A program made the position numbers and the translations under genes. This document shows positions 1-8,306 of a DNA stretch of 37,435 nucleotides, one piece after another. The stretch lies in the NCBI GenBank assembly GCA_011049545.1, contig DRHQ01000010.1, positions 1 to 37,435 of the forward strand, read 5' to 3'. Source of the stretch: Candidatus Aminicenantota bacterium. GTDB lineage: Bacteria > Acidobacteriota > Aminicenantia > Aminicenantales > Aminicenantaceae. Each line of letters starts with the position of its first letter. Position 1 is the stretch's first letter. The notes beneath the pieces were generated by a model. The model was not told where the DNA came from, searched no databases, and saw only the letters and a list, made by a program, of their open reading frames with translations.

Positions 1-81
1 AAATACATCCCACCAGCTGATCATCCATGGAGAAGACATAATCCTTCGCTTCATCACAACTCTTTTCGAGAGAGGATTTAG
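1..81 (+). CDS. Transposase, C-terminal fragment (5' part outside window)
   Basis: Reading from base 1, 26 codons remain before a TAG stop at 79-81. The peptide begins KYIPPADHPWRRHNPS and is rich in His, Pro and Arg. A DHPWR-type motif near the C-terminus is, from memory, characteristic of helix-turn-helix IS transposases of the ISNCY group. The terminal inverted repeat lies 9 bases after the stop, which fits the 3' end of an IS. The start and the DDE catalytic core lie outside the window, so activity cannot be judged. The same family starts again at the right edge. Confidence 0.7.
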   Translation, partial: KYIPPADHPWRRHNPSLHHNSFRERI

Positions 82-90
82 ACCATGACA

Positions 91-144
91 AAACCGGAAA
101 TATTTGCTTTGCCCGGAACAGGAAGTATTCGCTTTGCCTTGACA
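91..144. repeat. Right-hand terminal inverted repeat of the left IS copy
   Basis: The stretch contains two tandem related submotifs, GGAAATATTTGCTTTGCC and GGAAGTATTCGCTTTGCC, and ends TTGACA. Its reverse complement resembles 37294-37346; the inner block of about 24 bp is nearly identical and the outer part is more diverged. Repeated submotifs inside a terminal repeat could be transposase binding sites (inference). Confidence 0.75.
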
Positions 145-238
145 ATAAACTAACGCCGATTGAAAAAGACTTGTTTTTTTGTTAGAGTAAAAAAAATTCT
201 ATATATAAAATGTTTCTTTTTTTTGTCGGAGGAAAGAA

Positions 239-748
239 ATGAAGTCATTCGCGAAAAAATTGAGTAGAACTATATATGTAATAATTATAGTTACAGTTCT
301 TTTCCTGATTGTATTCTATCTTGATAAATTCGATATACTCAAGTTGAGGCCTATAACGTTAGTAGAGCAAATTCCATATGAAGAAGTCATTGAAATAGAG
401 GCGTTTAAAGAAACAGAGTTTTATGATTCGATGAATAAATTTATAGGGGCTGAGATAGTTATAAGAGTAAGATTTGCTGCTCATATCGAACCGGCTGATA
501 GATTGCCTTTAGAATATAAAGAGGAATTGAAAAGAGCTTACAGCAATGTCGACATATATGTGAAAGAAATCCCGAGCAAGGAAGCGCTGGAAAAAATGAT
601 AGAAGCCTTAGCAGATAGTAAATATTTAGAGCTAATTGAAGATAAAGAAATTCAAGCTTTTCTTTATGAGGCAAAGCTTAATAATAAAAAAGTTAAAAGA
701 ATAGAAAAAATATTCTTAACGCCAGAAAGCTATTTTTTCGTAAAATAA
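239..748 (+). CDS. Hypothetical membrane-anchored protein, 169 aa
   Basis: I do not recognise this protein. It has a basic N-terminus (KKLSR), then one hydrophobic segment at about residues 11-28, and after that a charged soluble domain of about 140 residues rich in Glu and Lys with helical stretches near the C-terminus. This suggests a single-pass inner-membrane protein with an exported domain; there is no lipobox. The start is supported by GGAGGA just upstream of the ATG at 239. It stands alone between the IS end and the hydrolase operon, so neighbours give no functional clue. Its position beside an IS makes it a candidate for lineage-specific cargo (inference). Confidence 0.75.
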   Translation: MKSFAKKLSRTIYVIIIVTVLFLIVFYLDKFDILKLRPITLVEQIPYEEVIEIEAFKETEFYDSMNKFIGAEIVIRVRFAAHIEPADRLPLEYKEELKRAYSNVDIYVKEIPSKEALEKMIEALADSKYLELIEDKEIQAFLYEAKLNNKKVKRIEKIFLTPESYFFVK

Positions 749-797
749 TAGACTCAGTCCGGCTTCTTCTTAATTGTCCCCCTATTTAGCATAATTT

Positions 798-814
798 ATG
801 AATAATCCAGGTTA
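798..814 (-). repeat. Copy of the TTAACCTGGATTATTCAT dispersed motif
   Basis: On the minus strand this reads TAACCTGGATTATTCAT. Related copies lie at 25680, 27146, 27207 and 29596, all between genes. The rest of 749-998 is AT-rich with no convincing gene. Confidence 0.6.
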
Positions 815-998
815 GATGTTCTGGATCCATATACACTTCGTTATTAACCGTTTTTATTGACGTGTTGTTTTTTGAGTGATATAAAATCTCTGCGTAACAA
901 AGAAAATACACCTAGAATGAAAGGAGGAAATTCAAATTAGGCATAACAAAAAAATTCATTCAGAAAAAAACCTAGTTTTTTGTATAAGAAATAAGTTT

Positions 999-2519
999 AT
1001 GAAAGTGTTTTTATGGATTATTCCTTTTCTCCTTTTGTTTTTCGTAATGGAAACAAAATCTGAAACAGAGGAAGGAAAAACAATAAGAATTGCGGTAGCC
1101 AGGTTCTCGCATGAGACCTGCACCTTTTGCCCAAGACCGACAACCGTCGAGGATTGGGAATTCCGCGGCCCGCCCAGCACAGATATCATCAATACAGATA
1201 GTGGATACATCGGCGGCTTTAAAACCATTTGTGAGGAGTACGGAGGCATAGAGCTTGTCGGCATCACGTCTCCACGCGGTGCGCGCGGTGGTTCTTCAGG
1301 AAGCTGGATTACTAGAGAGGCTTTTGACAAGTATACCGGTCTGATTGCAGCCGACCTGACGGAAGCCGGTCATATCGATGGTGTTTTTCTTTCTCTTCAT
1401 GGTGCCATGGCCGTAACCGGCATTCTCAAGCCTGAGGCTGAGATTGTGCGAAGAGTGCGGAAAGTGGTCGGTAACATCCCGATAATGGTTACCCTCGACC
1501 TCCATGCCAACGAGGACCATGAGCTATCAGACGCAGCTGATGCTATTTTTATAATTAAGAGATATCCGCATTATGATACAACGCTTCAGGGTGAGCGTGC
1601 AGCGCGCGTAATGATCAAGACTATCAGGGGGGACTACAAGCCTGTTATGGCCACCAGAAAACCCGGGGTGATAACACCCAGTGTTTATCAAGGAACAGGA
1701 GTATCTCCGGCTATGGAAATAATGGAGCGGGCCCGCAGATGGGAATGTCAGAATGCAGGCACTTATGTCTCTGTTGCCTTCGGATTTGCCTATGCGGATG
1801 TACCTGATGTTGGGGCGACCGTCATGGTCGTCGCCAATAATGACCAGAAGCTGGCAGACAGGATTGCAGATGATATGTCAGATTATATATGGAGGACGAG
1901 AAAAACCTTTGCCGGAAAGAAACTCCCCAAGACCAAAGAAGGCGTATCCCTAGCAATCGAGGCTGCCAAAGCAGGTAAAATTCCAGTTGTTATAGCTGAT
2001 CACAGCGACAGGACAGGCGGCTCTACACACATCCTGGAGGAGTTAATCAAACAGGAAGCAAATAATTTCTGCATAGCCACCCTGCGGGACGAGAAGGCCA
2101 TTGAAAAAATACGAGCGAACCATAAAGTTGGGGATACAATCAATATCGATTTGGGAGGCTATTCGGACAAATTTGCGGGAAACCCCGTCCGCATTGATGC
2201 AAAGATTGAGTTTCTTGGTGATTATGGCAGAGGGACAGTGGTTGTACTCCTTTTCGGGGAAAACAACCGTGTTATCCTCACGCCACAGCTTATGCAGGTT
2301 ACTACCCCTAGAATATTTGCGCCTCTTGGCATCAAACTCGATGAGCTTGATATAATTATCCTCAAGTCCCGTGTCCACTTCAGGAGAGGCTTTTATGAGA
2401 CCGGCTTAGCGGGTGCTATATTTGAGGTCGATGCACCGGGCTGGGGTCCTTCTGACCTGACAACGCTCCCTTACAAGAATATTCCCAGGGATATATATCC
2501 TGTATACAAGAAAAACTGA
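999..2519 (+). CDS. M81 family metallopeptidase (MlrC / microcystinase C-like), exported
   Basis: A 506-residue MlrC-type protein, a family of zinc metalloproteins including the hydrolase that finishes microcystin breakdown. A hydrophobic N-terminus (residues 3-17) looks like a signal peptide, after which the MlrC domain starts at about residue 30. Candidate zinc ligands are E39 in SHETCTF, D167 and H169 in TLDLHAN, and H191 in PHYDTT. The C-terminal MlrC domain follows from about residue 320. It is the first gene of a same-strand set of hydrolases, so a role in exported peptide or amide breakdown is plausible, but the substrate is unknown; most MlrC homologues have nothing to do with microcystin. 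The start is uncertain: a strong AGGAGG lies at about 921-926, over 70 bases upstream, and the frame stays open back to it with only non-ATG codons. Confidence 0.88.
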   Translation: MKVFLWIIPFLLLFFVMETKSETEEGKTIRIAVARFSHETCTFCPRPTTVEDWEFRGPPSTDIINTDSGYIGGFKTICEEYGGIELVGITSPRGARGGSSGSWITREAFDKYTGLIAADLTEAGHIDGVFLSLHGAMAVTGILKPEAEIVRRVRKVVGNIPIMVTLDLHANEDHELSDAADAIFIIKRYPHYDTTLQGERAARVMIKTIRGDYKPVMATRKPGVITPSVYQGTGVSPAMEIMERARRWECQNAGTYVSVAFGFAYADVPDVGATVMVVANNDQKLADRIADDMSDYIWRTRKTFAGKKLPKTKEGVSLAIEAAKAGKIPVVIADHSDRTGGSTHILEELIKQEANNFCIATLRDEKAIEKIRANHKVGDTINIDLGGYSDKFAGNPVRIDAKIEFLGDYGRGTVVVLLFGENNRVILTPQLMQVTTPRIFAPLGIKLDELDIIILKSRVHFRRGFYETGLAGAIFEVDAPGWGPSDLTTLPYKNIPRDIYPVYKKN

Positions 2520-2559
2520 TAAAAGTTCATGGCCCGCAATATAACATAAAAAAATTGCT

Positions 2560-3036
2560 ATGATTGTCTTAATTATTCTTGCCGTTATTTGTGTAATCAT
2601 AGGAATTGTTGGCTGTATTATCCCTGGAATTGCGGGGCCTCCGTTTAGCTTTGCTTCCTTAATTCTTTTATCTATTGCCAAGCGCTGGGAGCCGTTCAGT
2701 GCAAAGTTTTTAATTACAATGGCAGTATTGACAGTCATTGTCACTGCCCTTGACTATTTACTTCCTGCTGCCGGTGCCAAAAAATACGGAGCTTCGAAGT
2801 TTGGCTTTTGGGGTGCGATTTTAGGAATGATCCTCGGAATTCTTTTTGTTCCTCCCCTGGGCATGATAATCGGAGCCTTCATCGGAGCTATTGCCGGGGA
2901 ATTACTGAAAGGCAAGCAAAGCTACGAGGCTTTAAAAGCTGGCTGGGGCGTGTTTATGGGCCTAATGCTCGGAGTCCTTTTAAAATTGATTGCTACGGGC
3001 ATAATGACTTTTTATTTCATAAAAGCTCTCATTTAG
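2560..3036 (+). CDS. DUF456 family membrane protein
   Basis: A 158-residue very hydrophobic protein with four to five membrane segments. The glycine-rich pattern matches DUF456: IGIVGCIIPGIAGPP near residue 20, a DYLLPAAGAKKYGASKFG block at about 67-84, then glycine-zipper segments such as GMILGILFVPPLGMIIGAFIGA. DUF456 proteins are small integral membrane proteins of unknown function. It lies 40 bases after the M81 gene and ahead of the M20 gene on the same strand, so it is probably co-transcribed. No good ribosome binding site precedes the ATG, which may mean translational coupling or a poor start call. Confidence 0.85.
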   Translation: MIVLIILAVICVIIGIVGCIIPGIAGPPFSFASLILLSIAKRWEPFSAKFLITMAVLTVIVTALDYLLPAAGAKKYGASKFGFWGAILGMILGILFVPPLGMIIGAFIGAIAGELLKGKQSYEALKAGWGVFMGLMLGVLLKLIATGIMTFYFIKALI

Positions 3037-3124
3037 CTAAGATTCGCTGGATTGGGGAATTACAAATCCAGCAGCCATATGAATTCTATGAATGACTTTT
3101 ATGTATAATCTCAAGGAGGAAAAA

Positions 3125-4660
3125 ATGAGAATGAAAGCGTCTAAAAAAAGTTTCCTGTTCATCACCATTGCAGCTATCCTTATTTTTGGTCTGACCGGGC
3201 AATCGCTTGCTGCTAAAAAAATACCGAAAGAAAAAAGATTTGTCCTTGATTGGCTGAGCCAGCCTCAGGTAGTTGAAGAGTTCGGGAAGATCTCAGATTC
3301 CATCTGGTCATACGCTGAGCTCGGGCTTCAAGAGTATAAATCGTCGAAACTTCTAGCTGATACTTTAGAACAAGCTGGATTTAAAGTCGAACGTGGATTG
3401 GCGGGTATGCCAACCTGTTTTGTTGCTTCCTATGGTACAGGCAAACCTGTGATCGCAATTCTTGGAGAGTTCGATGCCCTTCCCATGATATCCCAGAAAG
3501 GAGGGATTCCTAAACAAGATCCTTTGGTGAAAGGTGCACCCGGACATGGTTGCGGACACAACACCATGGGTACAGCAGGCACGGTTGCAGCCATAGCCGT
3601 GAAACAAGCCCTGGATAAGTACGGATTCCAAGGAACCATAAAATTTTTTGGCTCGCCTGCTGAGGAAACGCTAATAAGCCGGCCTTTCATGATAAGGGCG
3701 GGGTTGTTTGATGATGTGGATGCGGTGATAGACAATCACAGCAGCAGCGGGTTCGGGACAAGCTACGGCAGAAGCGGGAACGCTATGTTCTCGACAATTT
3801 TCACTTTCAAAGGAAAAACCGCTCATGGGGCGGGAGCACCTTGGAGTGGTCGCAGTGCCCTCGACGCAGTTGAAATAATGAACGTAGCCACAAATTTCCT
3901 TCGTGAGCATCTTTTTTACACTTATCGCCTGCATTACGTGATTCAGGAAGGAGGAGAAGCCCCCAATGTCGTTCCGGATAAGGCAAGCGTTTGGTACTAT
4001 GTCAGAAACAGCGATGAAAGGGTAGAGGAGATGTATGAAAAAGTCATTAACTGTGCCAAGGCGGGAGCTCTTGCTACAGGGACAGAATTGAGCATCCGGT
4101 GTATCGCTGCCGTTCACCAGCGCAATGCAAACAAGGCTGCTGCGGAGCTTTTTCTGAAAAACATCGAGCTTGTGCGGATGCCAGAGTGGACTGAGGAAGA
4201 ACATGCTTTTGCTAAAGCACTTCAGAAAGAACTTGGCAAGGAAGAAAAAGGTATGCCAACAGAGGTGGGAAAGCTTAGAGACCGAGCCCGCACGTTTGTA
4301 GGAGGGGGGTCTTCTGATGTGGGAGATGTCTGCTTAATTGCTCCCACTGCAACCATCAGGTTTCCCGGTCAAGTTCCAGGCTCTATCGGCCATCATTGGT
4401 CCTCGGTTGCCTGTAATTATAGCTCTGCGGCCTGGAAGGGCCTCAACGCAGGAGCCAAAGCAATGGCAGCATCCGCCATTGACCTTCTCACCAAGCCCAA
4501 AGAACTCAAGAAGCTGAGGGACGAGTTTGAGGCGTATGCGAAAGAACATCCTTATAAACCATTTTTGCCTGAAGATACAGACCCCCCGCTCGATCTAAAT
4601 GAAGAATTGATGAAAAAGTGGCGTCCCCTGCTGGAGAAATTCTACATCGAAAATAAATAA
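3125..4660 (+). CDS. M20 family metallo-amidohydrolase, AbgB-like, exported
   Basis: A 511-residue M20 peptidase-family protein closest in motifs to AbgB, the p-aminobenzoyl-glutamate hydrolase subunit. Metal-site motifs are visible: GEFDALP (D117), GHGCGHN (H141, C143, H145) and GSPAEET at about 178-184, with the dimerisation domain between about residues 210 and 330 and a late SSDVGDV and GHHW block. The start at 3125 is chosen because AAGGAGG stands just before it and it gives a clean signal peptide (KKSFLFITIAAILIFGLTGQSLAA); a longer in-frame ORF from 3092 has no such site. Most AbgB proteins are cytoplasmic, so the signal peptide is notable. It sits between DUF456 and DoxX genes and upstream of a gamma-glutamyltransferase-like gene. 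Confidence 0.9.
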   Translation: MRMKASKKSFLFITIAAILIFGLTGQSLAAKKIPKEKRFVLDWLSQPQVVEEFGKISDSIWSYAELGLQEYKSSKLLADTLEQAGFKVERGLAGMPTCFVASYGTGKPVIAILGEFDALPMISQKGGIPKQDPLVKGAPGHGCGHNTMGTAGTVAAIAVKQALDKYGFQGTIKFFGSPAEETLISRPFMIRAGLFDDVDAVIDNHSSSGFGTSYGRSGNAMFSTIFTFKGKTAHGAGAPWSGRSALDAVEIMNVATNFLREHLFYTYRLHYVIQEGGEAPNVVPDKASVWYYVRNSDERVEEMYEKVINCAKAGALATGTELSIRCIAAVHQRNANKAAAELFLKNIELVRMPEWTEEEHAFAKALQKELGKEEKGMPTEVGKLRDRARTFVGGGSSDVGDVCLIAPTATIRFPGQVPGSIGHHWSSVACNYSSAAWKGLNAGAKAMAASAIDLLTKPKELKKLRDEFEAYAKEHPYKPFLPEDTDPPLDLNEELMKKWRPLLEKFYIENK

Positions 4661-4678
4661 ATTAAGGAGGTAAGAAAT

Positions 4679-5077
4679 ATGAATATTGCAATTCTTCTAG
4701 GAAGAATAATTGTAGGGATTTTTTATCTGTACAACGGGATTAATCACTTCATTAAATTCGGTGCTATGACAGAGTATGCGAAATTCAAAGGAGTTCCGAT
4801 AGCAGAAGTTGCAGTTGCAGTATCGGGCCTGCTTCTTCTTGTTGCCGCTTTTACGATAATTTTAGGAATTTTCCCTGAGATAGGTGTTGCATCTATTGTT
4901 TTGTTCTTTCTGCCCGTAACATTCATGATGCACAATTTCTGGGCTGCTGCTCAGGAACAGCAGATGGCTGAGATTATCAATTTTTCAAAAAACGTGGCTC
5001 TTATGGGTTCAGCTTTAATGTTTTTGGGTATAAAGAAGCCCTGGGCTTTTAGTCTGGGAAAAAAGAAAGGAGGCTGA
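4679..5077 (+). CDS. DoxX family membrane protein
   Basis: A 132-residue protein with four predicted membrane segments and the typical DoxX start (LLGRIIVGIFYLYNGINHF), followed by a YAKFKGVP loop and a VSGLLLLVAAFTIILGIFP segment. DoxX-like proteins are small quinone- or redox-associated membrane proteins of poorly defined function. GGAGG lies 7 bases before the ATG. It fits tightly between the M20 gene (18 bases upstream) and the gamma-glutamyltransferase-like gene (3 bases downstream), so it belongs to this operon. A second DoxX-like gene is at 29786. Confidence 0.9.
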   Translation: MNIAILLGRIIVGIFYLYNGINHFIKFGAMTEYAKFKGVPIAEVAVAVSGLLLLVAAFTIILGIFPEIGVASIVLFFLPVTFMMHNFWAAAQEQQMAEIINFSKNVALMGSALMFLGIKKPWAFSLGKKKGG

Positions 5078-5080
5078 GAG

Positions 5081-6958
5081 ATGTTTTCAGATAAAAATTC
5101 AATCTTTAAAGAGTGGAAAGTAGCTCTACTGCTGTTTATATTTATTTTTGCTTCGACCAGCGTAAGCCCTGGTCGGACTGAAAAGCCAGTTCTCCACGGA
5201 AGACACTGGGTCGCCATAACCGGAAAACCCCTGGCCGCCACTGCCGGAGCTATGATATTTCAGCAGGGAGGAAATGCTGTTGATGCTGCCTGTGCCATGC
5301 TTGGCGCGACTTGCACCATGTATGACGTTTTAAGCTGGGGTGGAGAAACCCAGGTCCTGATCTATAATCCCCATACAAAAAAGGTTTACGGCATAAACGC
5401 CCTGGGTGTAGCCCCTACAGGGATAACCCCTGAATTCTTTAAGGAAAAAGGGATGGAATATCCACCTGCCTACGGGCCGCTGGCTGCTGTTACCCCGGGA
5501 ACTCCTGGAGGTTTAATAGTCATGCTGGCTGAATTTGGCACCCTGAGTCTTAAAGATGTGCTGGAACCTTCCATTCAAATGGCTAAAGGGTATCCGATAG
5601 AGAAGCAGCTGGCAGACAGTATAGAAAGAGGAAAAGAAAGGATCAAAGAATGGCCTTACTCCAAGAAAGTTTTGTTGCCTCATCTGGGAGAAGAGCGCGA
5701 AGCACCGCATCCAGGGGAAATCTTCCGCCAGCCAGATTTATTGGACACACTGGAGAAATTGGTCGAAGCGGAACAGAAAGCGCTTGATGAGGGAAAGAAC
5801 CGCAAAGAAGCCATCTATGCTGCCTACGACCGTTTCTATAAAGGGGATATTGCCGAAGAATTTGTCCGGGGATGCCAGGAACAGGGCGGACTTATAACCA
5901 TGGAGGACCTGGCCAACTGGAAAGTCTATATCGAAGAGCCGGTGATGACCAAGTATAAAGAAATTGAGGTTTACAAACTCACCCACTGGGTCCAGGGGCC
6001 AGTTCTTCTTCAGATGCTCAACATGCTGGAAAATATTGACCTTAAATCAATGGGCTACAACAGCGTGAATTATATCCACGCCCTCTATCAGGTGATGAAC
6101 CTAGCTTATGCTGACAGGGATTTTTACTATGGAGACCCATATTTCCCTCCACAGGAGCCTATAAAAGGATTGCTGTCCAAGGAATACGCCAAGGAAAGGC
6201 TCAAGAAGATTAATTGGAATGTTAATGATCCCGATGTCAAACCAGGCGATCCCTATCCCTTTGAAGGAAAGAAAAATCCTTACCTTGACCTTCTGGAGAA
6301 GTGGTCGAATGTTGGATCTCAAAAAAAAGAGATGCAGACTGAAGCAGAAGTGAGCACCTTCGAAGAAGCCTTCACAGCCGGAACCACCTCCATTCAGGCT
6401 ACAGACAAGGAAGGATGGATCGTTTCCGCGACACCCAGCGGCGGTTGGATTCCAGTCTGTATTGCTGGTAAAACAGGCATCGGAATGAGCCAGCGCATGC
6501 AAAGTTTTGTTCTTGACGAGGCCAAGAATCCCTTTAATGTGGTCGCTCCGGGTAAAAGACCAAGGGCAACCTTAACTCCCAGCCTGGCCATAAAGGACGG
6601 AAAACCCTTCCTCTCCTTTGCCGTGCAGGCGGGAGACACGCAAGATCAGAATATGCTCCAGTTCTTCCTTAATGTTGTTGAGTTTGGCATGAATGTCCAA
6701 GAAGCTTGCGAAGCAGCAAACATCGTGAGCTACCAGATGCAGAGCTCCTTTGATGAGCATGTAGCCAGCCCAGGCAGGCTCCGCTTAAATGAAAAGGTCC
6801 CTCAGAAAATTAGGGATAATCTGGCAGATATGGGTTATAAGCTAGACTATCGAAAATACACATCAGGTCCTATCACCGCCATCTATTATGACTGGAAACA
6901 CGGAACTTTCTGGGGAGGTGCCAGCAACTTTGGCGAAGACTACGGAATTGCCTGGTAG
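5081..6958 (+). CDS. Gamma-glutamyltranspeptidase family protein, exported
   Basis: A 625-residue Ntn-hydrolase of the GGT family, which cleaves gamma-glutamyl amides after self-processing at an internal threonine. A signal-like segment (about residues 11-28) precedes the large-subunit start (ITGKPLAATAGAMIFQQGGNAVDAA). The likely processing and nucleophile site is the AGTTS motif with T435/T436, at the expected place about two thirds along. The usual SPGGS-like oxyanion segment after PTLAI is replaced here by QAGDTQDQ, so this is a divergent branch and substrate range is uncertain. GGAGG precedes the ATG. It is the last gene of the hydrolase operon; tandem palindromic repeats follow its stop. 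Confidence 0.9.
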   Translation: MFSDKNSIFKEWKVALLLFIFIFASTSVSPGRTEKPVLHGRHWVAITGKPLAATAGAMIFQQGGNAVDAACAMLGATCTMYDVLSWGGETQVLIYNPHTKKVYGINALGVAPTGITPEFFKEKGMEYPPAYGPLAAVTPGTPGGLIVMLAEFGTLSLKDVLEPSIQMAKGYPIEKQLADSIERGKERIKEWPYSKKVLLPHLGEEREAPHPGEIFRQPDLLDTLEKLVEAEQKALDEGKNRKEAIYAAYDRFYKGDIAEEFVRGCQEQGGLITMEDLANWKVYIEEPVMTKYKEIEVYKLTHWVQGPVLLQMLNMLENIDLKSMGYNSVNYIHALYQVMNLAYADRDFYYGDPYFPPQEPIKGLLSKEYAKERLKKINWNVNDPDVKPGDPYPFEGKKNPYLDLLEKWSNVGSQKKEMQTEAEVSTFEEAFTAGTTSIQATDKEGWIVSATPSGGWIPVCIAGKTGIGMSQRMQSFVLDEAKNPFNVVAPGKRPRATLTPSLAIKDGKPFLSFAVQAGDTQDQNMLQFFLNVVEFGMNVQEACEAANIVSYQMQSSFDEHVASPGRLRLNEKVPQKIRDNLADMGYKLDYRKYTSGPITAIYYDWKHGTFWGGASNFGEDYGIAW

Positions 6959-6970
6959 CCACAGGCTTGA

Positions 6971-7185
6971 TCCTTTTTGTGTAGATGTTTGATTTATAAA
7001 ACAAAAATTATTTCATATACTAAAATCGGTGGACTTGATGAATCAAGCCCCTACAGAAGAGATTAGTCCTTTTTAAGCGGGTGTTTGATTTATCAAATAC
7101 AAATTATTTCATATAATAAAATCGGTGGGCTTGATGAATCAAGCCCCTACAGAAGAGATTGATCCTTTTTGTGCAGGTGTTTGCA
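6971..7185. repeat. Tandem 96-bp repeat carrying palindromes (2.2 copies)
   Basis: Units run 6971-7066 and 7067-7162, with a partial third from 7163. Each contains a TTTGATTTAT-type degenerate palindrome, an AT-rich spacer and a strong palindrome (7028-7054 and 7124-7150) with arms GGGCTTGAT and ATCAAGCCC around a GA loop. The rest of the gap to the next gene (7186-7377) is A/T-rich and I see no gene in it. Confidence 0.88.
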
Positions 7186-7377
7186 TTACACCCTAGTTGT
7201 GCTGGCATCTCTGTTTTTTCTCTGGTTTTTAGCCTACTGGAATTTACTGGGTTTTCATTTTTAACTTGAGCTAACCAAATAAAAGCCTTTCTTAATTTAA
7301 GAATATCTAAAAAAAACAAAAAAAAATGAACTTCAGCGTGGTCGATTCCGTAATATTCATTGAGGAGGTAAGCAGCG

Positions 7378-8085
7378 ATGAGATTTAATCAACTTCCAAA
7401 AATACTACTTTTAACTTTCTTAATTGGAGGAATAGGAGCATGCATAGCAGTCGGCGAATCAACAGAAGAGGTTCAGACAGTTGAATTAGGTGAAGCAGAA
7501 TCTGTGGAATTAGATTTAGATATAGGGGCAGGGACATTGAAAGTTCAGGGAGGAGCCAGAGAACTTATGGAAGGCTACTTTGTTTATAATGTTGAGAGAT
7601 GGGAACCTGAAATCAGGTATTCTGTTGCCGGAAATCGAGGAATACTCAAGGTTAAGCAGGGTGAATGTTCTGCCATGGCCATCGGAAAAACGCGTAACAA
7701 ATGGGATATTAGCCTGAGTAATGATGTTCCCCTTGATATCAATATAGACTTTGGAGCAGGCGCTGGAAATCTTGACCTTCGGGGATTGATATTGAACTCC
7801 CTTGATATAGATATGGGTGTTGGCGAATTGAAGCTTGACCTATCAGGAGAGCAGAAACAGAGTTTTGATGTATCCGTTGACGGCGGAGTGGGAAGCGCCA
7901 CTATTTACCTGCCTATAGATGTTGGAGTCCGGGTAGAAGTTGATGGCGGAATCGGTTCTGTCAATGCGAGGGGCATGATCAAGAAGAGAGGTGCCTACAT
8001 CAACGATGCTTATGAAAAAACTGAGGTTACGATTGATATTGAGGTAGATGCCGGCATCGGCAGCATCGATTTAATTTTGAAGTAA
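7378..8085 (+). CDS. Toast-rack (DUF2154/DUF4097-like) lipoprotein
   Basis: A 235-residue protein with a lipoprotein signal: a hydrophobic stretch at residues 8-20 followed by the lipobox IGAC (C22). The mature part is a series of beta-repeats with alternating Gly, Asp and hydrophobic residues, such as LDIGAGTLKVQGG, IDFGAGAGNLDL, IDMGVGELKLDL, VDGGVGSATIYL, VDGGIGSVNARG and VDAGIGSIDLIL. This is the right-handed stacked pattern of toast-rack proteins, related to the C-terminal part of LiaF-type cell-envelope sensors. The function is unknown, probably envelope-associated. GAGGAGG precedes the ATG. It is probably its own transcription unit, since a repeat-rich gap precedes it and the aromatic operon promoter follows. 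Confidence 0.85.
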   Translation: MRFNQLPKILLLTFLIGGIGACIAVGESTEEVQTVELGEAESVELDLDIGAGTLKVQGGARELMEGYFVYNVERWEPEIRYSVAGNRGILKVKQGECSAMAIGKTRNKWDISLSNDVPLDINIDFGAGAGNLDLRGLILNSLDIDMGVGELKLDLSGEQKQSFDVSVDGGVGSATIYLPIDVGVRVEVDGGIGSVNARGMIKKRGAYINDAYEKTEVTIDIEVDAGIGSIDLILK

Positions 8086-8186
8086 CCTGTTACTGTTTAT
8101 TTGAATTTCTATCAAAAGCGCTTATATCCAGAAAACCATGTCCGGAGAGGTTAAACAATATAACTTTTTCCATTCTGAAAAACATA

Positions 8187-8214
8187 TTGACAAAAAATAA
8201 TTTTTAATTAAAAT
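8187..8214 (+). promoter_or_regulatory. Probable sigma-70 promoter of the aromatic operon
   Basis: TTGACA at 8187-8192 and TAAAAT at 8209-8214 are separated by 16 bases. Transcription would begin near 8220-8223, almost at the ATG of the leader peptide, so that peptide may be translated from a very short or absent 5' leader (inference). Confidence 0.6.
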
Positions 8215-8222
8215 AAGAACTC

Positions 8223-8306
8223 ATGCAAAAAGAAAGTGGAAGAAAACAGATTCAGAGGAATACCCACCCCTATTATCCTCTCTATTACTACTACTATTAT
8301 TTTTAG
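8223..8306 (+). CDS. Tyr-rich leader peptide of the aromatic operon, 27 aa
   Basis: A short reading frame, ATG at 8223 and TAG at 8304, encodes MQKESGRKQIQRNTHP followed by YYPLYYYYYYF. Eight of the last eleven residues are Tyr and the final one is Phe. A Tyr run directly before a stop, 140 bases upstream of DAHP synthase and prephenate dehydrogenase genes and just after a good promoter, is the hallmark of ribosome-mediated attenuation, as known for pheA, pheST and trp leaders. Low charged tRNA-Tyr would stall the ribosome on codons 8271-8300. There is no convincing ribosome binding site, so translation may be leaderless. An in-frame stop at 8214-8216 rules out a longer N-terminus. Confidence 0.75.
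   Translation: MQKESGRKQIQRNTHPYYPLYYYYYYF

Larger units (their letters stand above)
1..144 (+). mobile_element. 3' end of an IS element (probably ISNCY-type), cut by window edge
   Basis: The window opens inside an insertion sequence. It holds the tail of a transposase gene and then an imperfect terminal inverted repeat ending in TGACA at 140-144. The repeat at 91-144 matches the reverse complement of 37294-37346 at the other edge, so both edges carry members of one IS family in the same orientation. The family name is inferred from the transposase fragments, not from a database match. Confidence 0.8.

Noticed and set aside
139-167. TTGACA at the IS end as an outward promoter
   Set aside because: No -10-like hexamer at 16-18 bases; the TTGACA is better explained as the IS terminus.
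3671-4204. Minus-strand frame of about 177 codons inside the M20 gene
   Set aside because: Shadow of a strongly recognised gene, with no homology features.
6971-7185. Possible CRISPR array
   Set aside because: Repeat units are 96 bp with no unique spacers, and there are no cas genes.
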